48,678 nucleotides of DNA from NCBI GenBank assembly GCA_021785405.1, contig JAJYFF010000016.1, forward strand, positions 1-48,678, given 5' to 3'. The translations under genes and the position numbers were made by a program. A model generated the notes under the pieces. It did no database searches and was not told the DNA's origin. It saw only the letters and a program-made list of their open reading frames with translations. Numbering within the stretch: position 1 is the stretch's first letter; the number at the start of each line of letters is the position of its first letter. This document shows positions 38,211 through 46,463 of this stretch, in pieces. The stretch is from Pseudomonadota bacterium (GTDB lineage: Bacteria > Pseudomonadota > Gammaproteobacteria > Steroidobacterales > Steroidobacteraceae).

Positions 38211-39776
38211 TCACTCCACCACCGTCTGCGATTGCTCGCGCAGATACTGCGGCAGGTAGTAAAAGGATCCGATCGCCTTGTTCGTCGAGCCCGACCCCTT
38301 CCAGCCGCTGAACGCTTGGTACCAAGGCCAGGCGCCGGTCGTCGCGCCTTGCGGACGATTGACGTACACGGTGCCCGCTTCGACGTGCTCGAGGAAGACT
38401 TCCACGTCGGCCGCGTCACCGTAACAACCGGCCGTGAGGCCGAGCGACGACGCGTTCGCGCGCGCGACGCCCTCGGCGAAGCTCGCGACCGGCGCGATCA
38501 TCAGGATCGGCAGGAACATCTCCCGAGCGAACAGCGGATGCGCCGGCGGCGCCGTCGCGATCGTCGGCGCGACGTAGCTCCCGGCGCCGAGGGCGCCCGC
38601 GGTGAGCCGTCGGCCGCCTTCGAGGATCCTCGCGCCCTGGCCACCCAGTTCCTGTGCGTAGCCGAGGTAACTCTCGATTGCCCGCTCGTTGATCACCGGT
38701 CCCATCCAATGATCGCGGTGCGTCGGATCGCCGATGCGCAGCGCCCGGGTGGCCTCGACGAGTCGCTCGGTCAGGCGCGTCGCCAGCGATTCGACGACGT
38801 AGACCCGCGACAGCGCCGAACACTTCTGCCCGCTGAGCCCGAACGCGGAACGCACGATACCCGGGACGGCGCGATCCAGATCCGCGGCCGCACCGACGAT
38901 ACACGCGTTCTTGCCGCCCATTTCGGCGATGCACGGCCGTGGCCAGGCGCCGGCGACCATGCGACGGCACAAGCTCATGCCGACCGCGTGCGAGCCGGTG
39001 AACGTGATCCCGGATACGTCGGGGTGGCCGACGAGCGCTTCGCCCGCCTCGGCGCCGCTACCGGTCACGAGATTGAACACTCCGGGCGGATAGCCCGCAT
39101 CGCGGATGCAATCCGCGAGCAAGCGCGTCGCCCACGGCGTATCGGTCGCACCCTTCGCGACCACGGTGTTCCCCGTGATCAACGCGGCCGCGGTCGGTCC
39201 ACCGGCGAGCGCCAGCGGGAAATTGAACGGCGAGATCACCGCCCAGACCCCGTGCGGCTTCAGCACGCTGCGATTGCGCGAGCGCGGTCCCTGGACCGGA
39301 TCGTCAGCGAGCGCCCGATCGAATCCCTCGTAACGCAGGAAGTCTTCGGCGTACCCGGTGAAGAAGTCCGCGGTCTCCTGGGTCTCGCCCAGTGCCTCCA
39401 TCCGGTTCTTGCCGACCTCGAGACTGAGCGCGGCGGCGACCGTATACACCCGCTCCTCGAGCAACGCCGCGACGCGCCGCGACAAGCGAACTCGCTCGAC
39501 GAGCGGCGTCGCGCGCCAGGCCGGGAACGCTGCCTTCGCCGCCGCGACCGCCGCGTTGACCTGGGTCCGGTCCGCGGTCGCGAACCGCCCGAGCAGCGTC
39601 CCGTCGATCGGGCTGCGATCCTCCACCGAGCGCGTCGCGTCGACGTCGCGACCGCCGATGTGCAGAGGATGCGATGCGCCGAGCGTGGCCCGCAGGTCGC
39701 GGAGCGCCGCCTCGAAACGCTGGTGCATTTCCTCCGGCGGATCGAACATCGTCGAATAGGTCAGCTTGAAGCTCAT
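38211..39776 (-). CDS. Aldehyde dehydrogenase, P5C/semialdehyde dehydrogenase-like
   Basis: A 521-residue NAD(P)-dependent aldehyde dehydrogenase. ISPFNFPLALAGGP (about 181-194) and FTGSHAVG are coenzyme-fold motifs. The general base is Glu285 in AEMGGKNA and the nucleophile is Cys319 in SGQKCSALSRVYV. Overall it looks closest to 1-pyrroline-5-carboxylate dehydrogenases (RocA/PutA C-domain), so glutamate semialdehyde or a related omega-semialdehyde is a reasonable substrate class. Its ATG overlaps the stop of the upstream aminotransferase (ATGA). It lies between two class III aminotransferases that could supply and use amino aldehydes. Confidence 0.88.
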   Translation of the reverse strand: MSFKLTYSTMFDPPEEMHQRFEAALRDLRATLGASHPLHIGGRDVDATRSVEDRSPIDGTLLGRFATADRTQVNAAVAAAKAAFPAWRATPLVERVRLSRRVAALLEERVYTVAAALSLEVGKNRMEALGETQETADFFTGYAEDFLRYEGFDRALADDPVQGPRSRNRSVLKPHGVWAVISPFNFPLALAGGPTAAALITGNTVVAKGATDTPWATRLLADCIRDAGYPPGVFNLVTGSGAEAGEALVGHPDVSGITFTGSHAVGMSLCRRMVAGAWPRPCIAEMGGKNACIVGAAADLDRAVPGIVRSAFGLSGQKCSALSRVYVVESLATRLTERLVEATRALRIGDPTHRDHWMGPVINERAIESYLGYAQELGGQGARILEGGRRLTAGALGAGSYVAPTIATAPPAHPLFAREMFLPILMIAPVASFAEGVARANASSLGLTAGCYGDAADVEVFLEHVEAGTVYVNRPQGATTGAWPWYQAFSGWKGSGSTNKAIGSFYYLPQYLREQSQTVVE

Positions 39777-41104
39777 GTCCAGTCGAACTCCCCTAGCAAT
39801 CGATCCAGCAGCGCGAGCGCGTCGATGAGTTCGCGTTCACCGATCACGAGCGGCGGCGCGAGGATGATCAGGTTCCCGCGGGTCGCGAACGACACGCCCG
39901 CCTCGCGTGCCCGATCGACCAGCGCGCGCAGCGACGCATGGGTCGTCGCCCACGGCGCGAGCGGCTCACGCGTCGCGCGGTCCCGCACCAGCTCGAGCAC
40001 CGCGAACAAACCGGCGCCGCCGCGCACCTCGCCGACGACCGGGTGCCGCGCCGCGATTCGATCGAGCGCCGCGCGCATCTCGGCGCCGAGCCGGCGCGAG
40101 CGCTCGATCAGACCGTCCTCTTCGTAGGCCTGGACCGCCGCGACCCCCGCCGCACAGGCGAGCGGGTGCCCGCAATAGGTGAGTCCGGTGTAGAGCATCG
40201 CGTGTTCGAGCGGCGCCGCCACGCCCGCCGAGAGCACCACCGCGCCGAGCGGCAGGTGCGCACCCGTGAGCCCCTTCGCGAGCGTCATCAGATCGGGCCG
40301 GCCGGCCTCACCGTAACGCTGCCATGCGAACCATTCACCGCAGCGGCCGAAGCCGCTCATCACCTCGTCGGCGATCAGGTAGACGCCGCGCAGCGCGGTC
40401 GCCTCGCGCACGCGCGGCCAGAAGTTGTCGGGTGCGACGATCCCGTTGGTCCCGGCGTTCGGCTCCATCAGCACCGCGGCCACCGCGCCGGCGCCCGCGC
40501 CGTCGATCACTTGCGCGACCCGCGCCGCCGCGGCGGCACCGCAATCCTCGTCGTTCGTCGTGCCGAACGGGCAGCGATACGCGTACGGCGGCGGTACCCG
40601 CAGCACGCCGAACGACGCGGCATCCACCTGGCTCTCGGTCCGCGCATCGCCCGACAGGGCCATCGCCGCGTAACTCGCGCCGTGGTACGAGCGCTCGCGC
40701 GTGATGATGCGGCCGCGGGCCTTGCGGCTCGCCTGGCGCGCGAACTTGACCGCATGCTCGTTCGCATCCGCGCCGCCGAGCGTGAAGAACACGCGTCCCC
40801 CGGCGAACCCGCTCTTCTCGAGCAGGAGCTGCGCGAGGCGCGCCCGCGGCTCGGCGCCCCACGCGGCCGTCACGAAGCACAGCGTCGCGGCCTGTTCCTG
40901 GATCGCGCGCACGACCCGCGGATGCTGGTGCCCGAGGTTCATGCACTCCGCGAGGCTGCTCATGTCGAGGAATCGCCGACCCTGGTCGTCGATGAAGTGC
41001 GCACCCTCGCCGCCGACGATCGTCGGCGCGCGCCAATCCGCCTGGACGCACCAACTGTGCATCACCGTGCGGCGCTCGATCTCGGCGGGTGTCTCGGTGG
41101 CCAA
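39773..41104 (-). CDS. Class III aminotransferase (taurine/beta-alanine-pyruvate type)
   Basis: A PLP enzyme of about 443 residues resembling taurine-pyruvate and related omega-aminotransferases. The N-terminal block is VMHSWCVQADWRAPTIV, then FLDMSSLAECMNLGHQHP. FFTLGGADANEHAVKFAR and RERSYHGASYAAMALSGD are typical of that branch. Asp246 lies in ADEVMSGFGR and the PLP Lys277 in TLAKGLTGAHLPLGAV. No ATG precedes the conserved start, so I use the TTG at 41104; ATG 41062 would give a shorter form. First gene of the operon, divergent from the IclR gene. The substrate is not determined by the sequence. Confidence 0.85.
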   Translation of the reverse strand: MATETPAEIERRTVMHSWCVQADWRAPTIVGGEGAHFIDDQGRRFLDMSSLAECMNLGHQHPRVVRAIQEQAATLCFVTAAWGAEPRARLAQLLLEKSGFAGGRVFFTLGGADANEHAVKFARQASRKARGRIITRERSYHGASYAAMALSGDARTESQVDAASFGVLRVPPPYAYRCPFGTTNDEDCGAAAAARVAQVIDGAGAGAVAAVLMEPNAGTNGIVAPDNFWPRVREATALRGVYLIADEVMSGFGRCGEWFAWQRYGEAGRPDLMTLAKGLTGAHLPLGAVVLSAGVAAPLEHAMLYTGLTYCGHPLACAAGVAAVQAYEEDGLIERSRRLGAEMRAALDRIAARHPVVGEVRGGAGLFAVLELVRDRATREPLAPWATTHASLRALVDRAREAGVSFATRGNLIILAPPLVIGERELIDALALLDRLLGEFDWT

Positions 41105-41122
41105 GGAGAGGATACGCGATGG

Positions 41123-41161
41123 TTGTACGATTAACGAACGTTTAGTACGCTTACCGTACAA
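41123..41161. promoter_or_regulatory. Inverted repeat and promoters between the aminotransferase operon and iclR
   Basis: A perfect 7-bp inverted repeat, TTGTACG (41123-41129) and CGTACAA (41155-41161), is separated by 25 bp in an AT-rich stretch. On the plus strand TTGTAC-17 bp-TACGCT (41146-41151) is a good promoter for the regulator, so one arm is its -35 box. TACAAT at 41157-41162 is a second -10 candidate. The arrangement suits a regulator that controls both itself and the divergent operon. Confidence 0.55.
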
Positions 41162-41217
41162 TTTTAGGCGATCCGGAACGATGCCGTCAAAGCGGCTCGA
41201 GTCCAGGATCCCGAACG

Positions 41218-41229
41218 AGGACCGGTCCT
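41218..41229. promoter_or_regulatory. 12-bp perfect palindrome over the iclR Shine-Dalgarno
   Basis: AGGACCGGTCCT is a perfect palindrome ending one base before the TTG start at 41230. Its left half supplies the GAGGA-type Shine-Dalgarno. It could be an operator half, an RNA hairpin lowering translation, or chance. Confidence 0.4.
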
Positions 41230-42126
41230 TTGCCGATGTCGGCCCGACGAATGCGCCTTGCGACCGGGTCGCGTCCCGCGGCGGACACGCCGCGCCCGGC
41301 GGACGCGTTCGATCGCGGGCCCGACTACGTGCAGTCGCTGCATCGCGGCCTCGACGTGATCCGCGCCTTCGGCGTCGATCGACCCGCGTTGTCGCTCGCC
41401 GAGATCGCCCGCGAGACCGGCTTGTCGCGCGCGGTCGTGCGGCGGCTCCTGATGACGCTTGGATATCTCGGCTACGTCGACAAGCGCGGCCGGGAGTTCA
41501 CGCTGACGCCGCGCGTCCTCGATCTCGGCTACCGCTACCTCTCGTCCCTCCCGGTCGCCCAGTTCGCGCTGCCGGTGATGGAACGTCTCGCGCGAGGCAT
41601 CGACGAATCCTGCTCGCTCGGCGTGCTCGACGGCCGCGACGTCGTGTACGTTCAGCGCGTCGCGGTCCGCAAGGTGATGACGATCAATCTGAGCGTCGGT
41701 GCGCGACTGCCCGCCTACTGCACCTCGATGGGCCGCGTGCTCGTCGCGAATCTCGTCGACGCCGAACGGGAGCGGTGGCTCGCCGAGGTCGAACCCGCCT
41801 CCCGTACGCAATTCACGATCGCCGACCGCGGTGCGCTCGGCCGGGAACTCGACCGGGTGCGATCCCAGGGCTTCGCGTACGTGCAGCAGGAACTCGAACT
41901 CGGTCTGTGCTCGGTCGCGGTCCCCGTGCACGGCCGCAGCGGCGAGACGATCGCCGCGCTCAACGTCGGCCTGCCCTTCGGACCGGGTGCCCGCGCGCGG
42001 GCGCTCAGCGAGATCCTCCCGGCGTTGCGCCGCGCGTGCCGGGAGATCGACAGCACCTACCCCGATCGGCTCGACGCGGTGGGCTCGGCCGAGCGGATCG
42101 ATCGACGCACGAGCCGGGGCGCCTGA
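41230..42126 (+). CDS. IclR family transcriptional regulator (PcaR/PobR-like)
   Basis: A 298-residue regulator with an N-terminal winged helix-turn-helix at about 32-90 (SLHRGLDVIRAF, LSLAEIARETGLSRAVVRRLLMTL). The C-terminal IclR ligand-binding domain carries LTPRVLDLGYRYLSSL, SCSLGVLDGRDVVYVQRV, GARLPAYCTSMGRVLVA and SVAVPVHGRSGETIAALNVGL. These blocks are closest to the PcaR/PcaU/PobR branch, which usually responds to aromatic acids or beta-ketoadipate. The ligand here is unknown. TTG 41230 lies 8 nt from GAGGA; ATG 41236 or 41251 are alternatives. Its divergence from the aminotransferase-ALDH operon suggests that it controls it. Confidence 0.88.
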   Translation: MPMSARRMRLATGSRPAADTPRPADAFDRGPDYVQSLHRGLDVIRAFGVDRPALSLAEIARETGLSRAVVRRLLMTLGYLGYVDKRGREFTLTPRVLDLGYRYLSSLPVAQFALPVMERLARGIDESCSLGVLDGRDVVYVQRVAVRKVMTINLSVGARLPAYCTSMGRVLVANLVDAERERWLAEVEPASRTQFTIADRGALGRELDRVRSQGFAYVQQELELGLCSVAVPVHGRSGETIAALNVGLPFGPGARARALSEILPALRRACREIDSTYPDRLDAVGSAERIDRRTSRGA

Positions 42127-42171
42127 GCCGCGCGCGGCACGCGCGGATCCGCCACGGGATCCTCGGCGCCC

Positions 42172-43131
42172 TCAATCGGCGCGCTGGCGAAACAACTGGC
42201 CGTTGACCACGAGGATCCCGAGCAGCACGAGCAGCGCGCCGATCGCGAACGGCGGATTGATCGGATCGTGCAGGATCAGTGCGCCGAACAACACCCCGAA
42301 CAACGGCGTCAGCAAGGTCATCAACATCAGCCGCGACGTGAGGTAGTGCCGCAGCAGCCAGAACCACACGAGGTAGCTCGCGATCGCGATCACGAAGGTC
42401 TGGAACACCAAGGACTCGAGCGCCGGCAGCGTCCACACGATCGCGGTCTGCCCGGTCGCCGCCGCGTAGGCGTAGATGAGCGGCGCCGCGAGCGCGACTT
42501 GATAGAACACCGTCTTCGCGGTCGACGCGCCGCCGATGCGTCCGCGGCGCAGCACGACGTTCGTCAAACCCCAGGTCGCTCCGGCGAGCAGCGCCAAACC
42601 GTCGCCGACCACCCATTCGAGGACCGGCCGGTCACCGGGCCCGACGAACGCGATCACGATGCCGACGAACGCGGTTGCGATGCCGATCCACTGCGCCCGG
42701 TGGAGACGCTCGTCCGGCAGGAATTGCACGCCGAGCGCGGTGAAGATCGGCGAGGTGTACAGAAACACCACCGTGTGCGCCGCCGTCGTGTGCGCGAGCG
42801 CCTCACCGACGAGCAGGAACTCCAAGCTGAACAACGCGCCGATCAGCAGCCCGCTGCGCAAGGTGCCGTCCGCGAACGTCGTCGGGCCTTCCCGCCACAG
42901 GACCCAGGCACCGTAGAACACGGCCGCGATCGCGAACCGGATCGCCAACTGCATCACCGGGGCCACGTCCGTCACGATCGCCTTCATCGCGACCTGCTGG
43001 AACCCCCAGATCACGCACAAGCCGAGCACCAAGCCGACCGCGCGGCCATCGAGCGGGTACCGTCGCGTCGAATTCGCCGTTCGCTTCAGAACGGCTCCGT
43101 GTGGCTGCGCAGCTCGAGCTCCCAGCTCCAT
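42172..43131 (-). CDS. EamA/DMT superfamily permease
   Basis: A 319-residue protein with ten predicted transmembrane helices in two EamA repeats (about 31-165 and 177-312). The first repeat begins GLVLGLCVIWGFQQVAMKAIV and the second DGLALLAGATWGLTNVVLRR. Such proteins mostly export amino acids or other metabolites. The start ATG 43131 follows GGGGG and overlaps the 3' end of the SDR gene by 46 bp; no later in-frame ATG precedes helix 1 (only a TTG). Co-transcribed with the SDR. It converges on the IclR gene with a 45-bp gap. An exporter beside amine catabolism could relieve intermediate build-up (inference). Confidence 0.88.
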   Translation of the reverse strand: MELGARAAQPHGAVLKRTANSTRRYPLDGRAVGLVLGLCVIWGFQQVAMKAIVTDVAPVMQLAIRFAIAAVFYGAWVLWREGPTTFADGTLRSGLLIGALFSLEFLLVGEALAHTTAAHTVVFLYTSPIFTALGVQFLPDERLHRAQWIGIATAFVGIVIAFVGPGDRPVLEWVVGDGLALLAGATWGLTNVVLRRGRIGGASTAKTVFYQVALAAPLIYAYAAATGQTAIVWTLPALESLVFQTFVIAIASYLVWFWLLRHYLTSRLMLMTLLTPLFGVLFGALILHDPINPPFAIGALLVLLGILVVNGQLFRQRAD

Positions 43132-43760
43132 GCCCCCGGCGGCTGCGCGAGCGCCCCCATGAAGGACTGCGCGATCGCCCGTGGCGTCAAGACGCCGGGC
43201 TCGTGACTGTCCGTGCGGACGGATCCATCGATCACGAAATGCACGACGTGAATCCCCGCGGGCCCGAGCTCGCGCGCGAGGCTCTGCGCCAGTCCGCGCA
43301 CCGCGAACTTCGCCATCGCGAACACCGACGAGCGCGCGAAGCCCTTGACCGACGCCGTCGCGCCGGTGAAGAACAGACTCCCGCGTCCCATCGGCAGCAT
43401 CCGACGCGCGGCCTCCTGCGCGGTGACGAGCGCGCCGATCGCCGCCGTCTGCACCGCGGTCGACGCGGCCCCCACGTCGAGACTCAACAGGTCCCCGCGA
43501 ATTCGCGCGCTCGGATTGAAGAGCACCACGTTCGGCGCCCCGATCTCGCGGTCGACCGTCTCGAACAAGCGCACGATGCTCGGCGGCGACACGGCGTCGG
43601 CCTCGAACGCCATCGCGCCGAGTCCTGCGGCGAGCGGCCGTAGTTTCGCCAGATGCCGAGACGCGAGCGCGACCCGGTAGCCGTCCGCAATCAATGTCTC
43701 GGCGAACGCGGCGCTGATCCCCGGTCCCGCGCCGACGATCAGCGCACTGCGGCTCGACAT
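43086..43760 (-). CDS. Short-chain dehydrogenase with Phe in place of the catalytic Tyr
   Basis: A 224-residue SDR-fold protein. The cofactor motif is IVGAGPGISAAFA (8-20), a variant of TGxxxGxG. The usual NAG position reads LFNPSA. The Ser of FTGATASVKG (about 137) is kept. The active-site pair, normally YxxxK, is Phe147-Ala-Met-Ala-Lys151 (TTC codon checked on the strand), so the proton-donating Tyr hydroxyl is absent. The end (HVVHFVIDGSV) is typical of its subfamily. It may bind nucleotide without classical dehydrogenase activity or use different chemistry. Start ATG 43760; a longer frame to 43796 is less likely. It overlaps the EamA gene by 46 bp. Confidence 0.87.
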   Translation of the reverse strand: MSSRSALIVGAGPGISAAFAETLIADGYRVALASRHLAKLRPLAAGLGAMAFEADAVSPPSIVRLFETVDREIGAPNVVLFNPSARIRGDLLSLDVGAASTAVQTAAIGALVTAQEAARRMLPMGRGSLFFTGATASVKGFARSSVFAMAKFAVRGLAQSLARELGPAGIHVVHFVIDGSVRTDSHEPGVLTPRAIAQSFMGALAQPPGAWSWELELRSHTEPF

Positions 43761-44021
43761 GGTCCTCTCCGAACGTGAACAGTCGACCGAGACCATAGCG
43801 CCGACGGCGGCGTTCGTCGAGAGTCGGTCACGCTGGCCGAGCCCGGACGCCGACCCGGTGGTTCAGCGCCTCGCGGGTCCTGGCGCCACCCGCCACTCGA
43901 CGACGAACTCGGCGACGATGGACGCCGACCGAAAAGTCACGCATTCTCGCCGTGGAACGGGGGCGCGGGCGGTTGCGAGCCACTCGTCGAGTCGTGTCGG
44001 TCAACAGCGAGGACAAGGGTC
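43761..44021. other. Divergent intergenic region between the SDR and prpE
   Basis: This 261-bp gap must hold the promoters of the SDR-EamA pair and of prpE. I cannot identify a convincing -35/-10 pair on either strand. The short palindrome ACTCGTCGAGT at 43982-43992 is the only symmetric element noted. No ORF with family resemblance is present. Confidence 0.4.
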
Positions 44022-45938
44022 GTGGGAAAGTACCAGAACCTGTTCGAGCAGGCGCAGCAGCATCCGGAACAATTCTGGGCCGAAGCCGCATCGGGCATTC
44101 AGTGGTTCACGCCCTACCGCCAAGTGCTGGATGCTTCTCGGGCACCGTTCTACCGCTGGTTCGAAGGCGGTACGCTCAATACGTGCTACAACGCGATCGA
44201 CCACCACGTCGCCAACGGTCGCGCCGAACAACTGGCCGTGATCTACGACAGCCCGGTCACGGGGACCCAGCGTTCGTTCACGTACCGGCAGCTCCTCGAA
44301 CAGGTCGCGCGATTCGCGGGCGTCCTCGCGTCGCTCGGCGTCACGCGGGGCGATCGCGTGATCATCTACATGCCGATGGTGCCGGAAACCTTGATCGCGA
44401 TGTACGCCTGCGCGCGCATCGGCGCGATCCATTCGGTGGTGTTCGGCGGATTCGGCGCCAAGGAACTCTGTGCGCGCATCGAGGATGGCAAGCCCAAGGT
44501 CGTGCTGTGCGCGTCCAGCGGCATCGAGGGCACCCGGGTCGTCCCGTACAAACCGCTGCTCGACGATGCGATCGCTCGATCGAACCACAAGCCGATCTGC
44601 TGCGTGGTGCTGCAGCGGCCACAGCACCGTTGTGCGCTCGAACCCCGTCGGGATCACGATTGGGAGGAGCTGTTGGCCGGTGCTCGCCCCGTCGATTGCG
44701 TACCGGTCGCCGCGACCGATCCGCTCTACATTCTCTACACCTCCGGGACGACCGGGCAGCCCAAGGGCATCGTGCGCGACAACGGCGGGCATGCGGTCGC
44801 GCTGAAGTGGTCCATGGAGCACGTGTTCGACGCGAGACCCGGTGAGGTCTTCTGGGCGGCGTCGGACTTCGGCTGGGTCGTCGGACACTCCTACATCACC
44901 TATGCGCCGTTGCTCGCCGGCTGTACGACGGTGATTCACGAGGGGAAGCCCGTGGGGACGCCCGATCCCGGCAATTTCTGGCGAGTGATCGCGGAACACG
45001 GGGTCAAGGTGATGTTCACCGCGCCGACCGCGTTCCGTGCGATCAAGCGCGAGGATCCGGAGGGCCGCTACTATCGCCAGCACGACGTCTCCTGCCTGCG
45101 CTACCTGTTCCTCGCGGGAGAGCGCCTCGATCCGGACACCTATCACTGGGCGGCGCAGCTGCTCGACCGTCCGGTGGTCGACCATTGGTGGCAAACCGAG
45201 ACGGGCTGGCCGGTCGCCAGCAATTGCATGGGCATCGAGCCGATGCCGTTCAAACCCGGATCGCCCACCAAACCGGTCCCGGGATTCGACGTCGCGATCC
45301 TCGACGAAGCCGGCAAACGGCTGCCGCCCAATCACGACGGCGCCGTCGCGATCCGCACGCCCCTGCCGCCCGGCGCGCTCGCGACGTTGTGGAACGACGA
45401 CGCGCGCTATCGCGCCGTGTACCTCGACCGCTACCCGGGGTACTACCTCACCGGCGACGGCGGCTACATCGACGAGGACGGCTACCTGTTCATCATGGGT
45501 CGGATCGACGACATCATCATCGTGGCCGGACACAACCTCTCGACCGGCAGCATCGAGGAAGCCCTCGCGAGCCACGAGAACATCGCGGAATGCGCGGTCT
45601 TCGGCGTCAAGGACGCGCTGAAGACCCAACTCCCCGTCGCGATGGTCGTGCTCAAGGCCGGCGTCGAGCGGGACCCACAGACCATCGTCGCCGAATTGGT
45701 GCAACTGGTGCGCGAGATGGTCGGGCCGGTCGCCAATCTGAAGCACGTCGGGATCGTCAAACGGCTACCGAAGACGCGCTCCGGCAAGATGCTGCGCTCG
45801 ACGATGCGCAAGATCGCCGACGGTGAACCCTTCGTGGTGCCGCCGACCATCGAGGATCCGACGACGCTCGACGAGATCAAGGCCGCGCTGCAGGCACTCG
45901 GCTACGCGCAGGAATCCGCTTCGCGTATCGGCGGGTGA
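44022..45938 (+). CDS. prpE: Propionyl-CoA/acetyl-CoA synthetase (PrpE type)
   Basis: A 638-residue AMP-forming acyl-CoA synthetase of the PrpE/Acs group, activating propionate (or other short acyls) with ATP and CoA. N-terminal ACAS domain WFTPYRQVLDASRAPFYRWFEGG is followed by NTCYNAIDHHV. The P-loop YTSGTTGQPKG is at about 239-249. FWAASDFGWVVGHSYITYAPL and WWQTETGWP follow. The C-terminal catalytic Lys is in KTRSGKMLRSTMRKI (about 588), the usual site of acetylation control. GTG 44022 is the start, with GAGGA about 9 nt upstream. PrpE rather than Acs is chosen from the overall pattern (CYNAIDHHV, GTPDPGNFWRV). No methylcitrate genes are nearby. Confidence 0.88.
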   Translation: MGKYQNLFEQAQQHPEQFWAEAASGIQWFTPYRQVLDASRAPFYRWFEGGTLNTCYNAIDHHVANGRAEQLAVIYDSPVTGTQRSFTYRQLLEQVARFAGVLASLGVTRGDRVIIYMPMVPETLIAMYACARIGAIHSVVFGGFGAKELCARIEDGKPKVVLCASSGIEGTRVVPYKPLLDDAIARSNHKPICCVVLQRPQHRCALEPRRDHDWEELLAGARPVDCVPVAATDPLYILYTSGTTGQPKGIVRDNGGHAVALKWSMEHVFDARPGEVFWAASDFGWVVGHSYITYAPLLAGCTTVIHEGKPVGTPDPGNFWRVIAEHGVKVMFTAPTAFRAIKREDPEGRYYRQHDVSCLRYLFLAGERLDPDTYHWAAQLLDRPVVDHWWQTETGWPVASNCMGIEPMPFKPGSPTKPVPGFDVAILDEAGKRLPPNHDGAVAIRTPLPPGALATLWNDDARYRAVYLDRYPGYYLTGDGGYIDEDGYLFIMGRIDDIIIVAGHNLSTGSIEEALASHENIAECAVFGVKDALKTQLPVAMVVLKAGVERDPQTIVAELVQLVREMVGPVANLKHVGIVKRLPKTRSGKMLRSTMRKIADGEPFVVPPTIEDPTTLDEIKAALQALGYAQESASRIGG

Positions 45939-45981
45939 CGCCTCGCGCCGCGGTCGGTTCGCAAGGGGCGATCGCCGCGCG

Positions 45982-46305
45982 CTAGTGCCACAGGTTGCGG
46001 ACGATCGCGAGGATGAGCGGGACCAGCACGAACGCGAGCAGTATGCCCAACAGCCAGCGCAGGAGGCCGCCGCCGGCGCGTGGAACCGCTTGGCTGGCAT
46101 CGCCATGGTCGCGTTCGCGGCGTGCATCCTCGACCTGCGTATAGCTGAGCCCCGTCCCCGGCAACCCGACGGTCTCGCGTACCTTGCCGTGGCCGATCGT
46201 GACGTGCGCGCCACGCCGTCCGATCGAGGTGCTGACGCCCGACTTGCTGAGGTTCAGGCGGATGCCGGGTAGGACCTTGATCGTGCGGCGGAATCGGAAT
46301 CCCAT
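45982..46305 (-). CDS. DUF4236 domain membrane protein
   Basis: A 107-residue protein. The first ~55 residues are the DUF4236 domain (MGFRFRRTIKVLPGIRLNLS, then SGVSTSIGRRGAHVTIG and GLPGTGLSYT). A short charged linker is followed by one C-terminal transmembrane helix (about 80-100, LLGILLAFVLVPLILAIV). The start ATG 46305 begins exactly at the domain; an upstream extension to 46338 is rejected. The function of the domain is unknown. It lies between prpE (convergent) and the acyl-CoA ligase. Confidence 0.85.
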   Translation of the reverse strand: MGFRFRRTIKVLPGIRLNLSKSGVSTSIGRRGAHVTIGHGKVRETVGLPGTGLSYTQVEDARRERDHGDASQAVPRAGGGLLRWLLGILLAFVLVPLILAIVRNLWH

Positions 46306-46463
46306 GCGCAGAGCGTAATCGCTCGCGGATGCGCCCACAATGTCCCTCCACGCCGCCGAAATCCCTGGCCCGGGGCGGCCCGGACTCGATGGTGGTCGGG
46401 ATCACATGGGTCGCGCCCGGGCGCCGCTGCGTCGACGCCTTCGGCACCGATCGACGGCAGTGA
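46306..46463. other. Gap between the DUF4236 gene and the acyl-CoA ligase
   Basis: Of this 158-bp gap, the first part is the DUF4236 gene's upstream region on the minus strand. No promoter hexamers, terminator with a T-run or ORF can be supported. A GC palindrome CCCGGG near 46371 is unremarkable. Confidence 0.3.

Noticed and set aside
43982-43992. Palindrome ACTCGTCGAGT upstream of prpE as an operator
   Set aside because: Only 5-bp arms, not linked to any recognisable promoter; expected by chance in GC-rich DNA.
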